The notes beneath the pieces were generated by a model, which had not been told where the DNA came from, did not search any database, and saw nothing but the letters and a program-made list of their open reading frames with translations. Shown here in pieces: positions 28,576 to 37,382 of a stretch of 64,000 nucleotides of DNA. Positions within the stretch are counted from its first letter, which is position 1. Every line of letters starts with the position of its first letter. The position numbers and the translations under genes are program-made. The DNA is from a beta proteobacterium L13 (GTDB taxonomy: Bacteria; Pseudomonadota; Gammaproteobacteria; Burkholderiales; Chromobacteriaceae), in the NCBI GenBank assembly GCA_000335715.1, contig AMYZ01000001.1:62001-126000 (forward strand). Direction: 5' to 3'.

Positions 28576-29355
28576 ATGCATATCAGGATCATTGCGGCGC
28601 TGTTGGCCGCATTACTGGCTGCGCAGGCACGGGCACAAACCAGCGTCACGCTGTCTTACGCGGGCGACGCGCTGGTGTACGACGGCGAGCTGTCGGCGGC
28701 GGCCAACCAGCGCCTGTTCGCGCTGTACGATGCGGCCACGGTGAAGCCAAAGACGCTGGTGATCAGCAGCAGCGGCGGCGCGTTCAACCTGGGGCTGGCG
28801 CTGGGCGAGTGGGTAGAGCAGCACCGCTTGCGCGTGCACGTGCCGCGCTACTGCAATTCGTCTTGCGCCAACTACGTGTTTACCGCCGCCAGCCAGCGCG
28901 AGCTGGGTTACCACGCGGTGCTGGCCTTTCATGGCGGCATGGATGTGGCCGAGCGCCAGCGCGATGCCTATCTGGCGCGCTTTGCGCCGCAGCGCCAGGC
29001 CGAGGCGCGGCAGCGCTTTGCCGCCGAGGTAAAAGAAGCACGCCAGCGCGAGCTGGCTTTCTTTGCCCGTATCGGCGTCGACTCGGCGATTACCAGCTAC
29101 GGCTACCAGCGCTTCCCGCGCATCATGCGGCAGTACAAGGCCTGGAGTTATTCGCTACCCATGCTGCGCCGCTTTGGCGTGGGGCCGATCACCATCAGCG
29201 ACAACGAGCGCTGGCTGCCACGCCCGGCCGACGACGGCTTGCTGATGATCGTGGCGCCGCAGGGCTACGGCTGCCTGCCGGCTGGCCGCGTCACCGACCT
29301 GCTGTACGACTGTGTGACCGACCAGCCGCTGCCGCTGTCGGTACTAGGTGATTGA
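28576..29355 (+). CDS. Periplasmic ClpP/crotonase-like protein (COG3904-type)
   Basis: About 259 aa with a signal peptide (MHIRIIAALLAALLAAQARA, cleaved near 20) and a ClpP-like core: VISSSGGAFNLGLALGEWVEQH (nucleophile-loop region), RYCNSSCANYVFTAAS (Ser-containing turn) and LAFHGGMD (His). This resembles small exported serine-hydrolase-fold proteins of unknown substrate. AGGAGG supports ATG 28576; an ATG 21 bases upstream is less good. It stands alone between the tna operon and the oxidase gene. Confidence 0.65.
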   Translation: MHIRIIAALLAALLAAQARAQTSVTLSYAGDALVYDGELSAAANQRLFALYDAATVKPKTLVISSSGGAFNLGLALGEWVEQHRLRVHVPRYCNSSCANYVFTAASQRELGYHAVLAFHGGMDVAERQRDAYLARFAPQRQAEARQRFAAEVKEARQRELAFFARIGVDSAITSYGYQRFPRIMRQYKAWSYSLPMLRRFGVGPITISDNERWLPRPADDGLLMIVAPQGYGCLPAGRVTDLLYDCVTDQPLPLSVLGD

Positions 29356-29406
29356 TAGTTATTCCCATCTAGGGTAGGGTGGCGCTTTGCCCGCAGCCTT
29401 ACCGCC

Positions 29407-30513
29407 ATGAGCCCGCACCTGGATCACATTCCCGCCGACCTGGTATCCGCCGCCGACTACCAGCGCTACGCCCAGCGCATGATGTCGGCCAACGCCAGCG
29501 CCTATATCGATAGCGCCGCTGCCGACGAACTGAGCCATGCGGCCAACCTGCAGGCCTTTGCCCGCCACCGCCTGCACACCCGCGTACTGGCCGACGTGCA
29601 GGGCGGCCACAGCCGCTGCCGCCTGCCGGGGCTGGATTTGGCCATGCCGATTTTGCTGGCGCCGGTGGCCTACCAGAAACTGGTACACCCCGACGCCGAG
29701 CGCAGCGCCGCCTACGCCGCCAGCGTAATGGGTAGCAGCATGCTGGTGAGCACGTTGGCCAGCACGCCGTTGGAGGAGATTGCCGCTGCCGCAGCGTCGC
29801 CCTTGTGGTTCCAGCTGTACTGGCAGCACGACCGCACTGTGGTAGCGCAGCTGGTGCAGCGCGCCGAAGCCGTTGGCTATAGCGCGCTGGTGTTGACGGT
29901 GGACGCGCCGCTGGCCGGCGTGCGCAACGCCGAGCAGCGCGCCGGTTTTGCACTGCCCGACGGCGTGGCCGCAGTGAACCTGGCCGGCATGGCGCCGTAC
30001 CAGCCAGTGTTGGCCGCAGGGCAGAGTGCGGTGTTCGACGGCATGATGGCCATCGCGCCGCGCTGGGCTGACATCGCCTGGCTGCGCAGCCAGACCCGCC
30101 TGCCCATTGTGCTGAAAGGCATTCTGTCGCCGCACGACGCCGAGCTGGCGCTACAGCACGGCGTAGATGGCTTGATTGTGTCCAACCACGGCGGACGCGT
30201 GCTGGACACCGTACCGGCTGCGCTGGATGTACTGCCCGCCATCGCCGCCGTGGTGCAGGGCCGCGTGCCGCTGCTGCTGGATGGCGGTGTGCGTCGTGGC
30301 AGCGACGTGTTCAAGGCCTTGGCGCTGGGCGCCAGCGCGGTGCTGATCGGCCGCCCGTTCCTCCACGCGCTGGCCGTGGCTGGCGCCTTGGGCGTGGCCC
30401 ATTTGCTGCGCACGCTGCACGAAGAGCTGGAGGTGACCATGGCGCTGACCGGCTGCCGCACGCTGGCCGACATCGGCCCGCACTGCCTGTGGCCGGCGCC
30501 GCCTGCAGCGTAG
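29407..30513 (+). CDS. FMN-dependent alpha-hydroxy-acid dehydrogenase/oxidase
   Basis: The 368-aa TIM-barrel flavoenzyme oxidises L-2-hydroxy acids (lactate, mandelate or similar). Seen: the substrate region LAPVAYQKLVHPDAE, the LKGILSPHDAELALQHGVDGLIVSNHGGRVLD segment with the catalytic His and Arg, and the FMN-phosphate loop DGGVRRGSDVFKALALGA. The substrate cannot be decided; the family includes lactate oxidase and mandelate dehydrogenase. Two TTGGCCGCA copies lie in the gene (29538 reverse, 30010). Confidence 0.85.
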   Translation: MSPHLDHIPADLVSAADYQRYAQRMMSANASAYIDSAAADELSHAANLQAFARHRLHTRVLADVQGGHSRCRLPGLDLAMPILLAPVAYQKLVHPDAERSAAYAASVMGSSMLVSTLASTPLEEIAAAAASPLWFQLYWQHDRTVVAQLVQRAEAVGYSALVLTVDAPLAGVRNAEQRAGFALPDGVAAVNLAGMAPYQPVLAAGQSAVFDGMMAIAPRWADIAWLRSQTRLPIVLKGILSPHDAELALQHGVDGLIVSNHGGRVLDTVPAALDVLPAIAAVVQGRVPLLLDGGVRRGSDVFKALALGASAVLIGRPFLHALAVAGALGVAHLLRTLHEELEVTMALTGCRTLADIGPHCLWPAPPAA

Positions 30514-30555
30514 CGCCAGTGGCCAGCGGCAAAGCTTGGCCGCATGGATAACAGC

Positions 30556-30580
30556 AAGGGCAAGCCGCAGGCTTGCCCTT
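30556..30580. terminator. Hairpin between the oxidase and SgrR-like genes
   Basis: AAGGGCAAGCC/GGCTTGCCCTT, an 11-bp perfect stem with a 3-base loop, then a weak T-rich stretch. It lies in a 200-base convergent gap that also contains repeat cores at 30536 and 30684. Confidence 0.6.
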
Positions 30581-30713
30581 GTGCTTTGCCGGCGCCGCAA
30601 GCTTGCGCGATTGCCGCCGCCTGGCCGGTGCGGCACCCGGCTGCCGTCATCCGCACGCCCGCTCTCATGCGCTGCTACCCGCCTGCGGCCAACCTTGCAG
30701 CCGCCTGGCGGCC

Positions 30714-32396
30714 TCACGCCGCGCTGTCGAACCACAGCTGGCGGAAGTCCATCCAGCCGCATTGCGACAGCGCGATGCCGCGCAGCTGCGGGTCGAACTC
30801 CAGCCGCATGGTGCTGTGCTGCAGCGGGATCAGCGCGTGCTCGCGCACCAGCAGGCTAGCTGCGGCGGCGTAGTGTTGCCAGCGCGTGGCGCTGTCCGGC
30901 TCGGCCTGGCTGCGGCCAACCCACGTTTGCAGTGCGTGGCGCGTGGTGGCGGGTAGCCAGGGGTGAAAGCCGGATTCGCTGGCTAGCCACTGGTAGCAGC
31001 TGTAGTCCAGGTCGTCGCCCAGCACCTCGCCGGTCAGCATCAGGTCGGCGCTGTGGCGCCAGTGGTTGGCCGCAAACTCGGGAAAGTCCAGTACCTGCAG
31101 CGTGACCTGGCAGCCGGCGGCGGCCAGCCGGGCGCACACTTGCTCGGCCAGCCCGATGTGGGTGGCCAGCTTGTAGGTGACCAGCCGCAAGCGTGACGGC
31201 AGCGCCGGGCGCGCTGCCGCCAGCGGCGCCGGCCAGTGTTGCCATTGCGCCAGCATGCCCAGCGCACGTTGGCCGCCCAGGTTGGCCGGCCACTGCGCCG
31301 GGTGCAGCCAGGCGGCGAGGGTGGCGCGCTGGCCGGCGTCCAGTGTGGCCGGGTTGGCGCACACATAGCTGCAGCCGGGCTCGGCCTGCAGCGTGTACTG
31401 CCCCTGCGGCGGGGTGTGGCCGTGGTAGCCCAGCCGCACGTCCAGCCGGGCGCGGGTGGCTGCGTCGTTCACCACCCAGATGTCCACTTCGTCCAGCAGT
31501 GGCCGTGCCTGCCAGTAGCGCTCGAAGGCGCGCAGCGTGGCGCGGTGGGCGTTGTTGACGCTCAGGCGGAACGGGCCGGTGCCGCTGGGCAGGCGGCCAA
31601 AGTCGGCTTGCGGCCAACGTTCGCGCGGCAGGATCACCGCGCAATGGTCGGCCAGCCGGTGCGGCAGCAGGGCGTCCGGCTGCGACAGCGTGATGTGTAT
31701 CTCACGCGGCGCGGGCAGCTGCACCGACTGCACATGGGCGAACAGGCGCTGGAACGGGCCGGGCTCGTCGCGCAGGCGGTACAGCGTCTGGCGCACGTCT
31801 TCGCCCTCCAGCGGCCGGCCGTGGTGGAACAGCACGCCGGGGCGCAGCACGAAGCGCCATTGCTGCAGGCTGGCGTCGTGCTGCCAGTGGTGGGCCAGCG
31901 CCGGCTCGATGCGGCCGCTGTCGCGCTGGTAACAGGTCAGGCCATCGAACAGTTGGCGGATCAGGTGGCACTCGGTGCGGCGGTTGATCTGCACCGGGTC
32001 CAGGCTGTGCAGCGGCCGGTAAAACGGGATGCGCAGCCGCTGTTCGCTGCCGGGCTGCACGCCCAGATACGCGGGTAACAGCTCGCCCAGCCGTTGCCGG
32101 CTGGCGGGGGTGAGCTGCTGCATGGCGCTTTCGATGTCGCCACGCGCCAGGTGTTGCTGCAGCGCGTCGGCCTCCAGCGTGGCGGGGTGGGTGTGGAATT
32201 GCAGCTGCGATAGTTGGCCGCGGCCGCGCCCGGCCTGCCAATGCAGCCAGCCGTGCGCGGCCAGCGTGGCCAGCACGGCACGGGCGTGGCGCGGGCTGCA
32301 GCACAGCTGCTCGGCTACTTGCTCCAGCCGCGCCGGGCCGCTCTGGCCGTGGCGGGCGTGGTACAGGCGTTGGTAGTACTGACGGGCCTTGTGCAT
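30714..32396 (-). CDS. SgrR-like regulator: winged-helix plus solute-binding domain
   Basis: The 560-aa protein has an N-terminal DNA-binding domain (about 1-70, EQVAEQLCCSPRHARAVLATLAAHGWLHW) joined to a family-5 solute-binding domain (from about 115: RIPFYRPLHSLDPVQINRRTECHLIRQLFDGLTC). This is the layout of E. coli SgrR, which senses sugar-phosphate stress and activates sgrS-setA. It is divergent from an MFS exporter with a 93-base gap, as SgrR is from setA. Four repeat cores lie in or near it. The ligand is unknown. No SgrS RNA was recognised. Confidence 0.82.
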   Translation of the reverse strand: MHKARQYYQRLYHARHGQSGPARLEQVAEQLCCSPRHARAVLATLAAHGWLHWQAGRGRGQLSQLQFHTHPATLEADALQQHLARGDIESAMQQLTPASRQRLGELLPAYLGVQPGSEQRLRIPFYRPLHSLDPVQINRRTECHLIRQLFDGLTCYQRDSGRIEPALAHHWQHDASLQQWRFVLRPGVLFHHGRPLEGEDVRQTLYRLRDEPGPFQRLFAHVQSVQLPAPREIHITLSQPDALLPHRLADHCAVILPRERWPQADFGRLPSGTGPFRLSVNNAHRATLRAFERYWQARPLLDEVDIWVVNDAATRARLDVRLGYHGHTPPQGQYTLQAEPGCSYVCANPATLDAGQRATLAAWLHPAQWPANLGGQRALGMLAQWQHWPAPLAAARPALPSRLRLVTYKLATHIGLAEQVCARLAAAGCQVTLQVLDFPEFAANHWRHSADLMLTGEVLGDDLDYSCYQWLASESGFHPWLPATTRHALQTWVGRSQAEPDSATRWQHYAAAASLLVREHALIPLQHSTMRLEFDPQLRGIALSQCGWMDFRQLWFDSAA

Positions 32397-32444
32397 AAAA
32401 GCGGAACACCTCGCTGATTTCTCTCCTGTTTAGCTTCCGCTTTT
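32397..32444. promoter_or_regulatory. Inverted repeat in the divergent SgrR-like/MFS promoter region
   Basis: AAAAGCGGAA (32397-32406) and TTCCGCTTTT (32435-32444), a perfect 10-bp inverted pair with 28 bases between, abutting the SgrR-like start codon. It could be two operator half-sites for the regulator, or a plus-strand hairpin with Ts in the MFS leader. Inferred. Confidence 0.45.
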
Positions 32445-32489
32445 TGCCGGCATGCTGTCCAGCCATATCGAGTTGGAAAGGAACAGGAC

Positions 32490-33698
32490 ATGCAGCAAGC
32501 AGGGCAGGGCGGGGGGCTGTGGCAGCAGCCGGTATTTGTGGGGCTGTTTGCCAGTACGCTGTTTCTGGCGCTGGGTAGCCAGATCTATCAGCTGGCCTTG
32601 CCGCTGATCTTGTACGAGCTGACGCATTCGCTGAACGCGATGAGCCAGCTGCGCGCGGTAGAGTTTCTGCCCAATCTGCTGCTGGCGGTGTTCATCGGCG
32701 TGTGGGTAGATCGTGTCTGCCGCCGGCGCTGGGCGCAGCGCAGCTTGCTGGCGATGGCGCTGCTGCTGGGGCTGGCCGGTAGCTTGCTGGCGCAGGGCTG
32801 GCTGCCGGTGTGGGGTTTTTATCCGCTGGCTTTCGTGATGATGCTGTGCAACTACATTACCGCCATCTGCCGTTTTGGCCTGGTAAAGCACAGCGTGCCG
32901 CAGGCTTTGCTGATGCCGGCCACCAGCTACCTGAATACGCTGTTCAACGTGTTTGCCGTCACCGGGCCGATGCTGTCCGGCCTGCTGATTGCCTTTGCCT
33001 CGCTGGCGTGGGGTCTGTGGCTGCCGGCACTGCTGTTCGTGCTGTCGTCGCTGGCCTTGCTGCGGGTGCCAGCCATGCCGCCGCAGGCTGCGGGGGAGCG
33101 CCATTTTGCTACCGAGTTGGCCGCAGGCTGGGCCGCGCTGCGCGCCAACCGCCCGCTGTGGCAGCTGGTGTGGGCGGTGGTGCTGGCCAACGGTGCCAGC
33201 GGTGTGGCCGAGGTGCTGCAGCTGTTCCGCCTGCGCGACAGCCTGGGGCTGAGCCCGGCGCAGCTGGGCGTGCTGTACGGCGTGGCCGGCGTCGGGGGCA
33301 TTGCCGCCGGTTTCAGCGTAACGTGGCTGCGGCAGCGGCTGGGCCTGGGCCGGGTGGTGGTGCTGGCCTTTGCGCTGGAAGGGCTGGGCATGCTGGCGCT
33401 GGCCACGTTGCAGCAGGTGTGGCTGCTGGGGTTGGTGATGCTGGCCAGCAGCTTTGTGGTGGTGTGCGGCAATGTCTGCGTGTGGAGCTACCGGCAGGAA
33501 AGCACGCCGCTGGCGCTGATCGGCCGCGTGTCAGGCATCACCGGTTCGCTGTTCAAGCTGTTGATGCCGCTGACGCTGTGGCTGTCTGGGGCGCTGGCCG
33601 GTAGTTGGCCGCTGACGCAGCTGATGCTGGCGGCAGCTGTGTTTTCTTTATTGGCGGCGCTGTATTGCCGACTGGGCGCGGTGTACCGGGTGGAGTGA
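32490..33698 (+). CDS. MFS transporter, divergent partner of the SgrR-like regulator
   Basis: The 402-aa major-facilitator protein has about 12 helices. The family loop ...GVWVDRVCRRRWAQRS follows helix 2-3 (the conserved D-R-x-x-R/G region). Its N-terminal half resembles EntS/MdfA-like drug or siderophore exporters more than sugar-specific SetA, but position opposite an SgrR-like gene suggests regulated efflux. ATG 32490 follows GAAAGGAAC. A TTGGCCGCA copy lies in frame at 33117. A bidirectional terminator follows. Confidence 0.82.
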   Translation: MQQAGQGGGLWQQPVFVGLFASTLFLALGSQIYQLALPLILYELTHSLNAMSQLRAVEFLPNLLLAVFIGVWVDRVCRRRWAQRSLLAMALLLGLAGSLLAQGWLPVWGFYPLAFVMMLCNYITAICRFGLVKHSVPQALLMPATSYLNTLFNVFAVTGPMLSGLLIAFASLAWGLWLPALLFVLSSLALLRVPAMPPQAAGERHFATELAAGWAALRANRPLWQLVWAVVLANGASGVAEVLQLFRLRDSLGLSPAQLGVLYGVAGVGGIAAGFSVTWLRQRLGLGRVVVLAFALEGLGMLALATLQQVWLLGLVMLASSFVVVCGNVCVWSYRQESTPLALIGRVSGITGSLFKLLMPLTLWLSGALAGSWPLTQLMLAAAVFSLLAALYCRLGAVYRVE

Positions 33699-33746
33699 GG
33701 CTGGCTGGCTGCTTGCGGCTAACCTTGCCTTGGCCCAGACAATGAA

Positions 33747-33770
33747 AAAGGCAGCCGTCAGGCTGCCTTT
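33747..33770. terminator. Bidirectional terminator between MFS and YbaY-like genes
   Basis: AAAGGCAGCC/GGCTGCCTTT with a 4-base loop and A/T on both sides. Confidence 0.85.
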
Positions 33771-33788
33771 GGGCGACGCGTGGCGGGT

Positions 33789-34178
33789 TTACTGACCCAC
33801 CATCACCAGCCGGATATCCAGCTTGTTGGCCGGGTTGGCTACCGGCTCGGCAGCTTGCATGCGCAGCTCGCCATCGACAAACAGGCGGGCATCCACTGCG
33901 TACTGGCGGCCGGGCTTGATGGCGGCATAGTCATAGCACAGCGAGAAGGCGATGGGTGTGGCGACCTTTTCCAGTGTCTGCTCGGCCAGTACGGCGGGGG
34001 CGCCACTGGTGACGTCTAGTAAACGTACGCGCAGCGTGGTTTTGTCTTGCGGGTAGGCGATGCGCTCCAGATAGAAAGCGCTACCGTTGACATAGCCCAT
34101 GCCTGGGCGGGTGGCGCAGGCTGCCAGTGTGCTGGTGGCCAGGCCGAGTAAAAGGTGACGGCGGTTGATTTGGCTCAT
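33789..34178 (-). CDS. YbaY/YscW-type lipoprotein
   Basis: About 129 aa from ATG 34178 (MSQINRRHLLLGLATSTLAACATRP), with a lipoprotein signal ending LAAC (lipid-attached C21) and twin arginines at its start. The mature part (YVNGSAFYLERIAYPQDKTTL...VRLLDVTSG) matches the YbaY/YscW small beta-sandwich lipoprotein family. It lies 10 bases after fixH on the same strand, so it is probably the last gene of the ccoG-fixH unit; an oxidase-related role is not known. Confidence 0.72.
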   Translation of the reverse strand: MSQINRRHLLLGLATSTLAACATRPGMGYVNGSAFYLERIAYPQDKTTLRVRLLDVTSGAPAVLAEQTLEKVATPIAFSLCYDYAAIKPGRQYAVDARLFVDGELRMQAAEPVANPANKLDIRLVMVGQ

Positions 34179-34188
34179 TTTGCTGTCC

Positions 34189-34713
34189 TCATTGCGCGGG
34201 CTGTTCCAGTTTGGGGTTACCCAGTTGCACCATGGCGCTTTCGCCCGGGCGCCACTCACCTTGCAAGCGCCACTTGCCCGCCTTGTCTTCCAGGCGCAGG
34301 TACCAGTGCTTGGCATTGCCGGCATTGATGCGGGCCTGGTAGATATTGTCGCCCTGGCGCGTCAGGCTTACGTGCTGGTCGTCTTGCTGGCGGGTAGGGT
34401 GCAGCAGGGTAAGGATAAGGTCGCCCTGCAGCGGTGTCTTGCTGCTGGTCAGGACGCGTACCGACTGACCGTCGTCACTGAACATGGCTTGAGCATCGAT
34501 ACCCAACTGGATGGCTGCCTTGTCACGCCCCAGCTCCAGATTGATGTCCTTGCCGCGCTTGTAGTAATCGTCGGTCACCATGTCATCAGCCGTAACAACG
34601 GCGATGCGGAAGGTGATGATACCGGCGACGACCGCCAGAAAAGGGCCGGCCATGAGCAGCCATGGCCAGCGGTCTTTGTACCAGGGGCGCGGGGCCCCGG
34701 TTGGGTTTTGCAT
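34189..34713 (-). CDS. fixH: FixH-like cbb3 oxidase assembly protein
   Basis: The 174-aa inner-membrane protein has one N-terminal helix (WPWLLMAGPFLAVVAGIITF) and a periplasmic domain beginning DDYYKRGKDIN, the FixH signature. FixH/CcoH is needed for cbb3 oxidase assembly. It starts 3 bases after the ccoG stop, clearly the same operon. Confidence 0.85.
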   Translation of the reverse strand: MQNPTGAPRPWYKDRWPWLLMAGPFLAVVAGIITFRIAVVTADDMVTDDYYKRGKDINLELGRDKAAIQLGIDAQAMFSDDGQSVRVLTSSKTPLQGDLILTLLHPTRQQDDQHVSLTRQGDNIYQARINAGNAKHWYLRLEDKAGKWRLQGEWRPGESAMVQLGNPKLEQPAQ

Positions 34714-34716
34714 GCC

Positions 34717-36135
34717 TTATTCCCCGATAAAGCTGGATTTCTCTTCAACGCTGGCCTCGTTGGTCAGCGACTCGATGGTGAAGTGAATCTCGTGGCTGCC
34801 TTTGGTGGCAATTTCCGGTGCAACCTGGGCGCGTACCGACACCAGCTCGTTGCTCATGCCTTCTACGCGGATTTGCGGGTGCTCGCTAACCAGCTTGATT
34901 CCTTCCAGACCATCCACTTTGATGCGGAATGTCTGCACTTGTTCCGATACGTTCATGATGCGGATGCTGTAGGTGTTTTCCAGCAGGCCGTCGTTGGTTT
35001 CACGTACCAGTGATGCGCGATCCCGAATGATATCTACCTTGAACGGTTTGCGCATGCTCAGCGAGGCGATGGCGGCGATGAAGATCACCGATAGCACCAG
35101 CATGTACATCACAACCCGTGGCCGCTTCAGGCGAGAAACAATGGCGCTTTCGGGGTATTTGCCTTCCAGTGCGGCTTCGGTGGTGTAGCGGATCAGGCCT
35201 TTGGGGCTGCCTATCTTCACCATGACTTCGTCACAGGCGTCGATACAGGCGGCACAGCCGATGCACTCGTATTGCAGGCCGTTACGGATATCGATGCCGG
35301 TAGGGCAGACTTGTACGCAGATACCGCAGTTGATGCAGTCGCCCAGGTTGGCTTGCTCCTGGCCTTTCTTGCGCGCGCCGCGTGGCTCACCGCGTTTTTC
35401 GTCGTAGGAGATGATCAGGGTGTCTTCATCGAACATGGCGCTCTGGAAGCGGGCGTACGGGCACATGTACATGCACACCTGTTCGCGCATATGGGCGGCC
35501 AGCAGATAGGTAAAGCCGGCGTAGAAGAACATCCAGAAGGTTTCCCACGTGCCGTAGTTGAACGTAGGCATAGCCTTGAGCAGGTCTTGCATCGGCGTGA
35601 AGTAGCCTACCAGGGTAAAGCCGGTCCACAGCGAGAACAGGATCATGATGCCGTGCGAGGTGCCTTTGATGCGCAGTTTGCGCAGGCTCCATGGCTCTTT
35701 ATCCAGCTTGATGCGTTTGTTGCGGTCGCCTTCGATTTTTTCCTCGATCCACAGCATGATTTCGGTATACACCGTCTGCGGGCAGGAATAGCCGCACCAG
35801 AGGCGGCCGGCGATGGTGGTCCAGGTAAACAGGCCGAAGGCACAGCACATCAGCAAGGCTGCCAGATAAACGAAGTCCTGCGGCATGATGGTGAGGCCAA
35901 ACAGGTAGAACTTGCGGCTGACCAAGTCAAACAACACGGCCTGGCGGCCATTCCACTGCAGCCACGGCAGGCCGAAGTACACCAGCTGGGTAGCAATCAC
36001 AAACAGGATGCGCCAGTTGGCAAAGACACCTTTTGCGCTGCGCGGGTAGATCTTCTTTTGCGCTGCATACAGCGAAACGGTTTCACCCTGGGGTTTTTCT
36101 ACCTTGACCCCGATATCTTTCAGCTTGTCGCTCAT
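34717..36135 (-). CDS. ccoG: cbb3 oxidase assembly factor CcoG (FixG-like, 4Fe-4S)
   Basis: Membrane Fe-S protein implicated in copper delivery to cbb3 oxidase. About 472 aa from ATG 36135 (MSDKLKDIGVKVEKPQ, AAGGAAAG upstream); the frame extends further but without a good start. Several helices, then FeS motifs CINCGICVQVCPTGIDIRNG and CIGCAACIDACDEV, a last helix and a C-terminal immunoglobulin-like region. It is separated from ccoP by a terminator, so it may have its own promoter. Confidence 0.9.
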   Translation of the reverse strand: MSDKLKDIGVKVEKPQGETVSLYAAQKKIYPRSAKGVFANWRILFVIATQLVYFGLPWLQWNGRQAVLFDLVSRKFYLFGLTIMPQDFVYLAALLMCCAFGLFTWTTIAGRLWCGYSCPQTVYTEIMLWIEEKIEGDRNKRIKLDKEPWSLRKLRIKGTSHGIMILFSLWTGFTLVGYFTPMQDLLKAMPTFNYGTWETFWMFFYAGFTYLLAAHMREQVCMYMCPYARFQSAMFDEDTLIISYDEKRGEPRGARKKGQEQANLGDCINCGICVQVCPTGIDIRNGLQYECIGCAACIDACDEVMVKIGSPKGLIRYTTEAALEGKYPESAIVSRLKRPRVVMYMLVLSVIFIAAIASLSMRKPFKVDIIRDRASLVRETNDGLLENTYSIRIMNVSEQVQTFRIKVDGLEGIKLVSEHPQIRVEGMSNELVSVRAQVAPEIATKGSHEIHFTIESLTNEASVEEKSSFIGE

Positions 36136-36246
36136 CTGGCTTTCCTTGGAGAACGCTTCATAAAGCACCCAGCTTATTCTAGGGTCTTTATGAAGCATGC
36201 TTGATGCTAAAACAATTCACAAACAAATAAAATGTTAGCACAAAAG

Positions 36247-36272
36247 ATACTGCCCGCTTGCGCGGGCAGTAT
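36247..36272 (-). terminator. Terminator after ccoP
   Basis: ATACTGCCCGC/GCGGGCAGTAT hairpin (loop TTGC) followed on the minus strand by CTTTTG. It ends ccoNOQP before ccoG. Confidence 0.75.
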
Positions 36273-36285
36273 TGAGCAGGGTCAA

Positions 36286-37200
36286 TTACTGGGCTTTGGC
36301 GTTATTGGACAAGCCATAAACGTAAGCGGTCAGCAGGTGAACCTTGCCGTCACCCAGGAAGTCTTTCCAGGCTGGCATCTGGTTGTTACGGCCGTTAGTA
36401 ACGGTTTCGATGATGGTTTTCTCGGTACCACCATACAGCCATACATTGTCGGTCAGGTTAGGGGCACCCATGGCCTGGTTACCTTTACCGTCCGGGCCGT
36501 GGCAAGCTGCACAAACGGCAGTGAAGGTTTCCTTGCCACGCGCAGCGCGGTCGGCATCGTGCTTCTTGCCGGACAGCGACATGGCGTAGTTGGCAACGTC
36601 TTTCACCTTATCTTCACCGAAGGCAGCACCGAAGGCCGGCATCTGGCCCATGCGGCCGGCAGCGATGGTAGTGTGGATGGTTTTTTCATCGCCACCATAC
36701 AGCCAGTCGTTATCGGTCAGGTTCGGGAAGCCTTTGGCACCGCGTGCATCAGAGCCGTGGCACTGTACGCAGTAGGTCTGGAACAGGCGTTTGCCCATGG
36801 CTTGTGCTTCCGGGTCGGCAGCGACAGCCTTGATATCCTGTTTCAGGTACTTGTCGTACAGAGGCTGGTATTTGGCTTCTGCAACGGCTTTCTCTTCCTT
36901 GTACTGGCCTACCGAGGTCCAGCCGCGAATACCTTTCCAGGTACCCAGGCCTGGGTACAGCACCAGGTAAACTGCAGCAAAGATCAGGGTCAGATAGAAC
37001 ATCAACATCCACCAGCGTGGCAGCGGGTTGTTGTATTCAGCCAGGTCATCGTCCCAGATATGGCCGGTGATCTGAACTTCTTCACCTTTCTTGACAGTGG
37101 TTTTCGATTGCGAGAACAGCAGGAAGGTCAAGCCTACCAGACCCACAATCACCACTACGGCGATATATACGCCCCAGAAATCACTCACAAAATCACTCAT
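36286..37200 (-). CDS. ccoP: cbb3 oxidase diheme cytochrome c subunit
   Basis: Electron-transfer subunit of cbb3-type cytochrome oxidase, a high-oxygen-affinity enzyme. The 304 aa have two N-terminal helices (one about 11-30, another about 64-83) and two heme-c sites: CVQCH at 144-148 and CAACH at 230-234. The two heme domains are close internal repeats, each followed by a similar PNLTDN-WLYGG-EKTI segment. It overlaps ccoQ by 4 bases. Confidence 0.93.
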   Translation of the reverse strand: MSDFVSDFWGVYIAVVVIVGLVGLTFLLFSQSKTTVKKGEEVQITGHIWDDDLAEYNNPLPRWWMLMFYLTLIFAAVYLVLYPGLGTWKGIRGWTSVGQYKEEKAVAEAKYQPLYDKYLKQDIKAVAADPEAQAMGKRLFQTYCVQCHGSDARGAKGFPNLTDNDWLYGGDEKTIHTTIAAGRMGQMPAFGAAFGEDKVKDVANYAMSLSGKKHDADRAARGKETFTAVCAACHGPDGKGNQAMGAPNLTDNVWLYGGTEKTIIETVTNGRNNQMPAWKDFLGDGKVHLLTAYVYGLSNNAKAQ

Positions 37201-37379
37201 TGCTTCGCTCCGTTGGAAGCGTTATTCGCTGCTGGCGTGTCATCCTCGTCCATCACGAGGTTGGCCGCTTCGTCATAACGCTTCTTGGCTTTTTTACCGA
37301 AGGCACCCAATGCAATCACGATAAACACGGTGAAGCAGAATACCGTGAACAGGATGCGCCCCAGATTAGTCCAGTCCAT
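37197..37379 (-). CDS. ccoQ: cbb3 oxidase small subunit CcoQ
   Basis: The 60-aa single-helix subunit (LGRILFTVFCFTVFIVIALG) has a charged C-terminus and is thought to stabilise the complex. It lies between ccoO (3-base gap) and ccoP (4-base overlap), in the standard order. Confidence 0.85.
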   Translation of the reverse strand: MDWTNLGRILFTVFCFTVFIVIALGAFGKKAKKRYDEAANLVMDEDDTPAANNASNGAKQ

Positions 37380-37382
37380 GGC

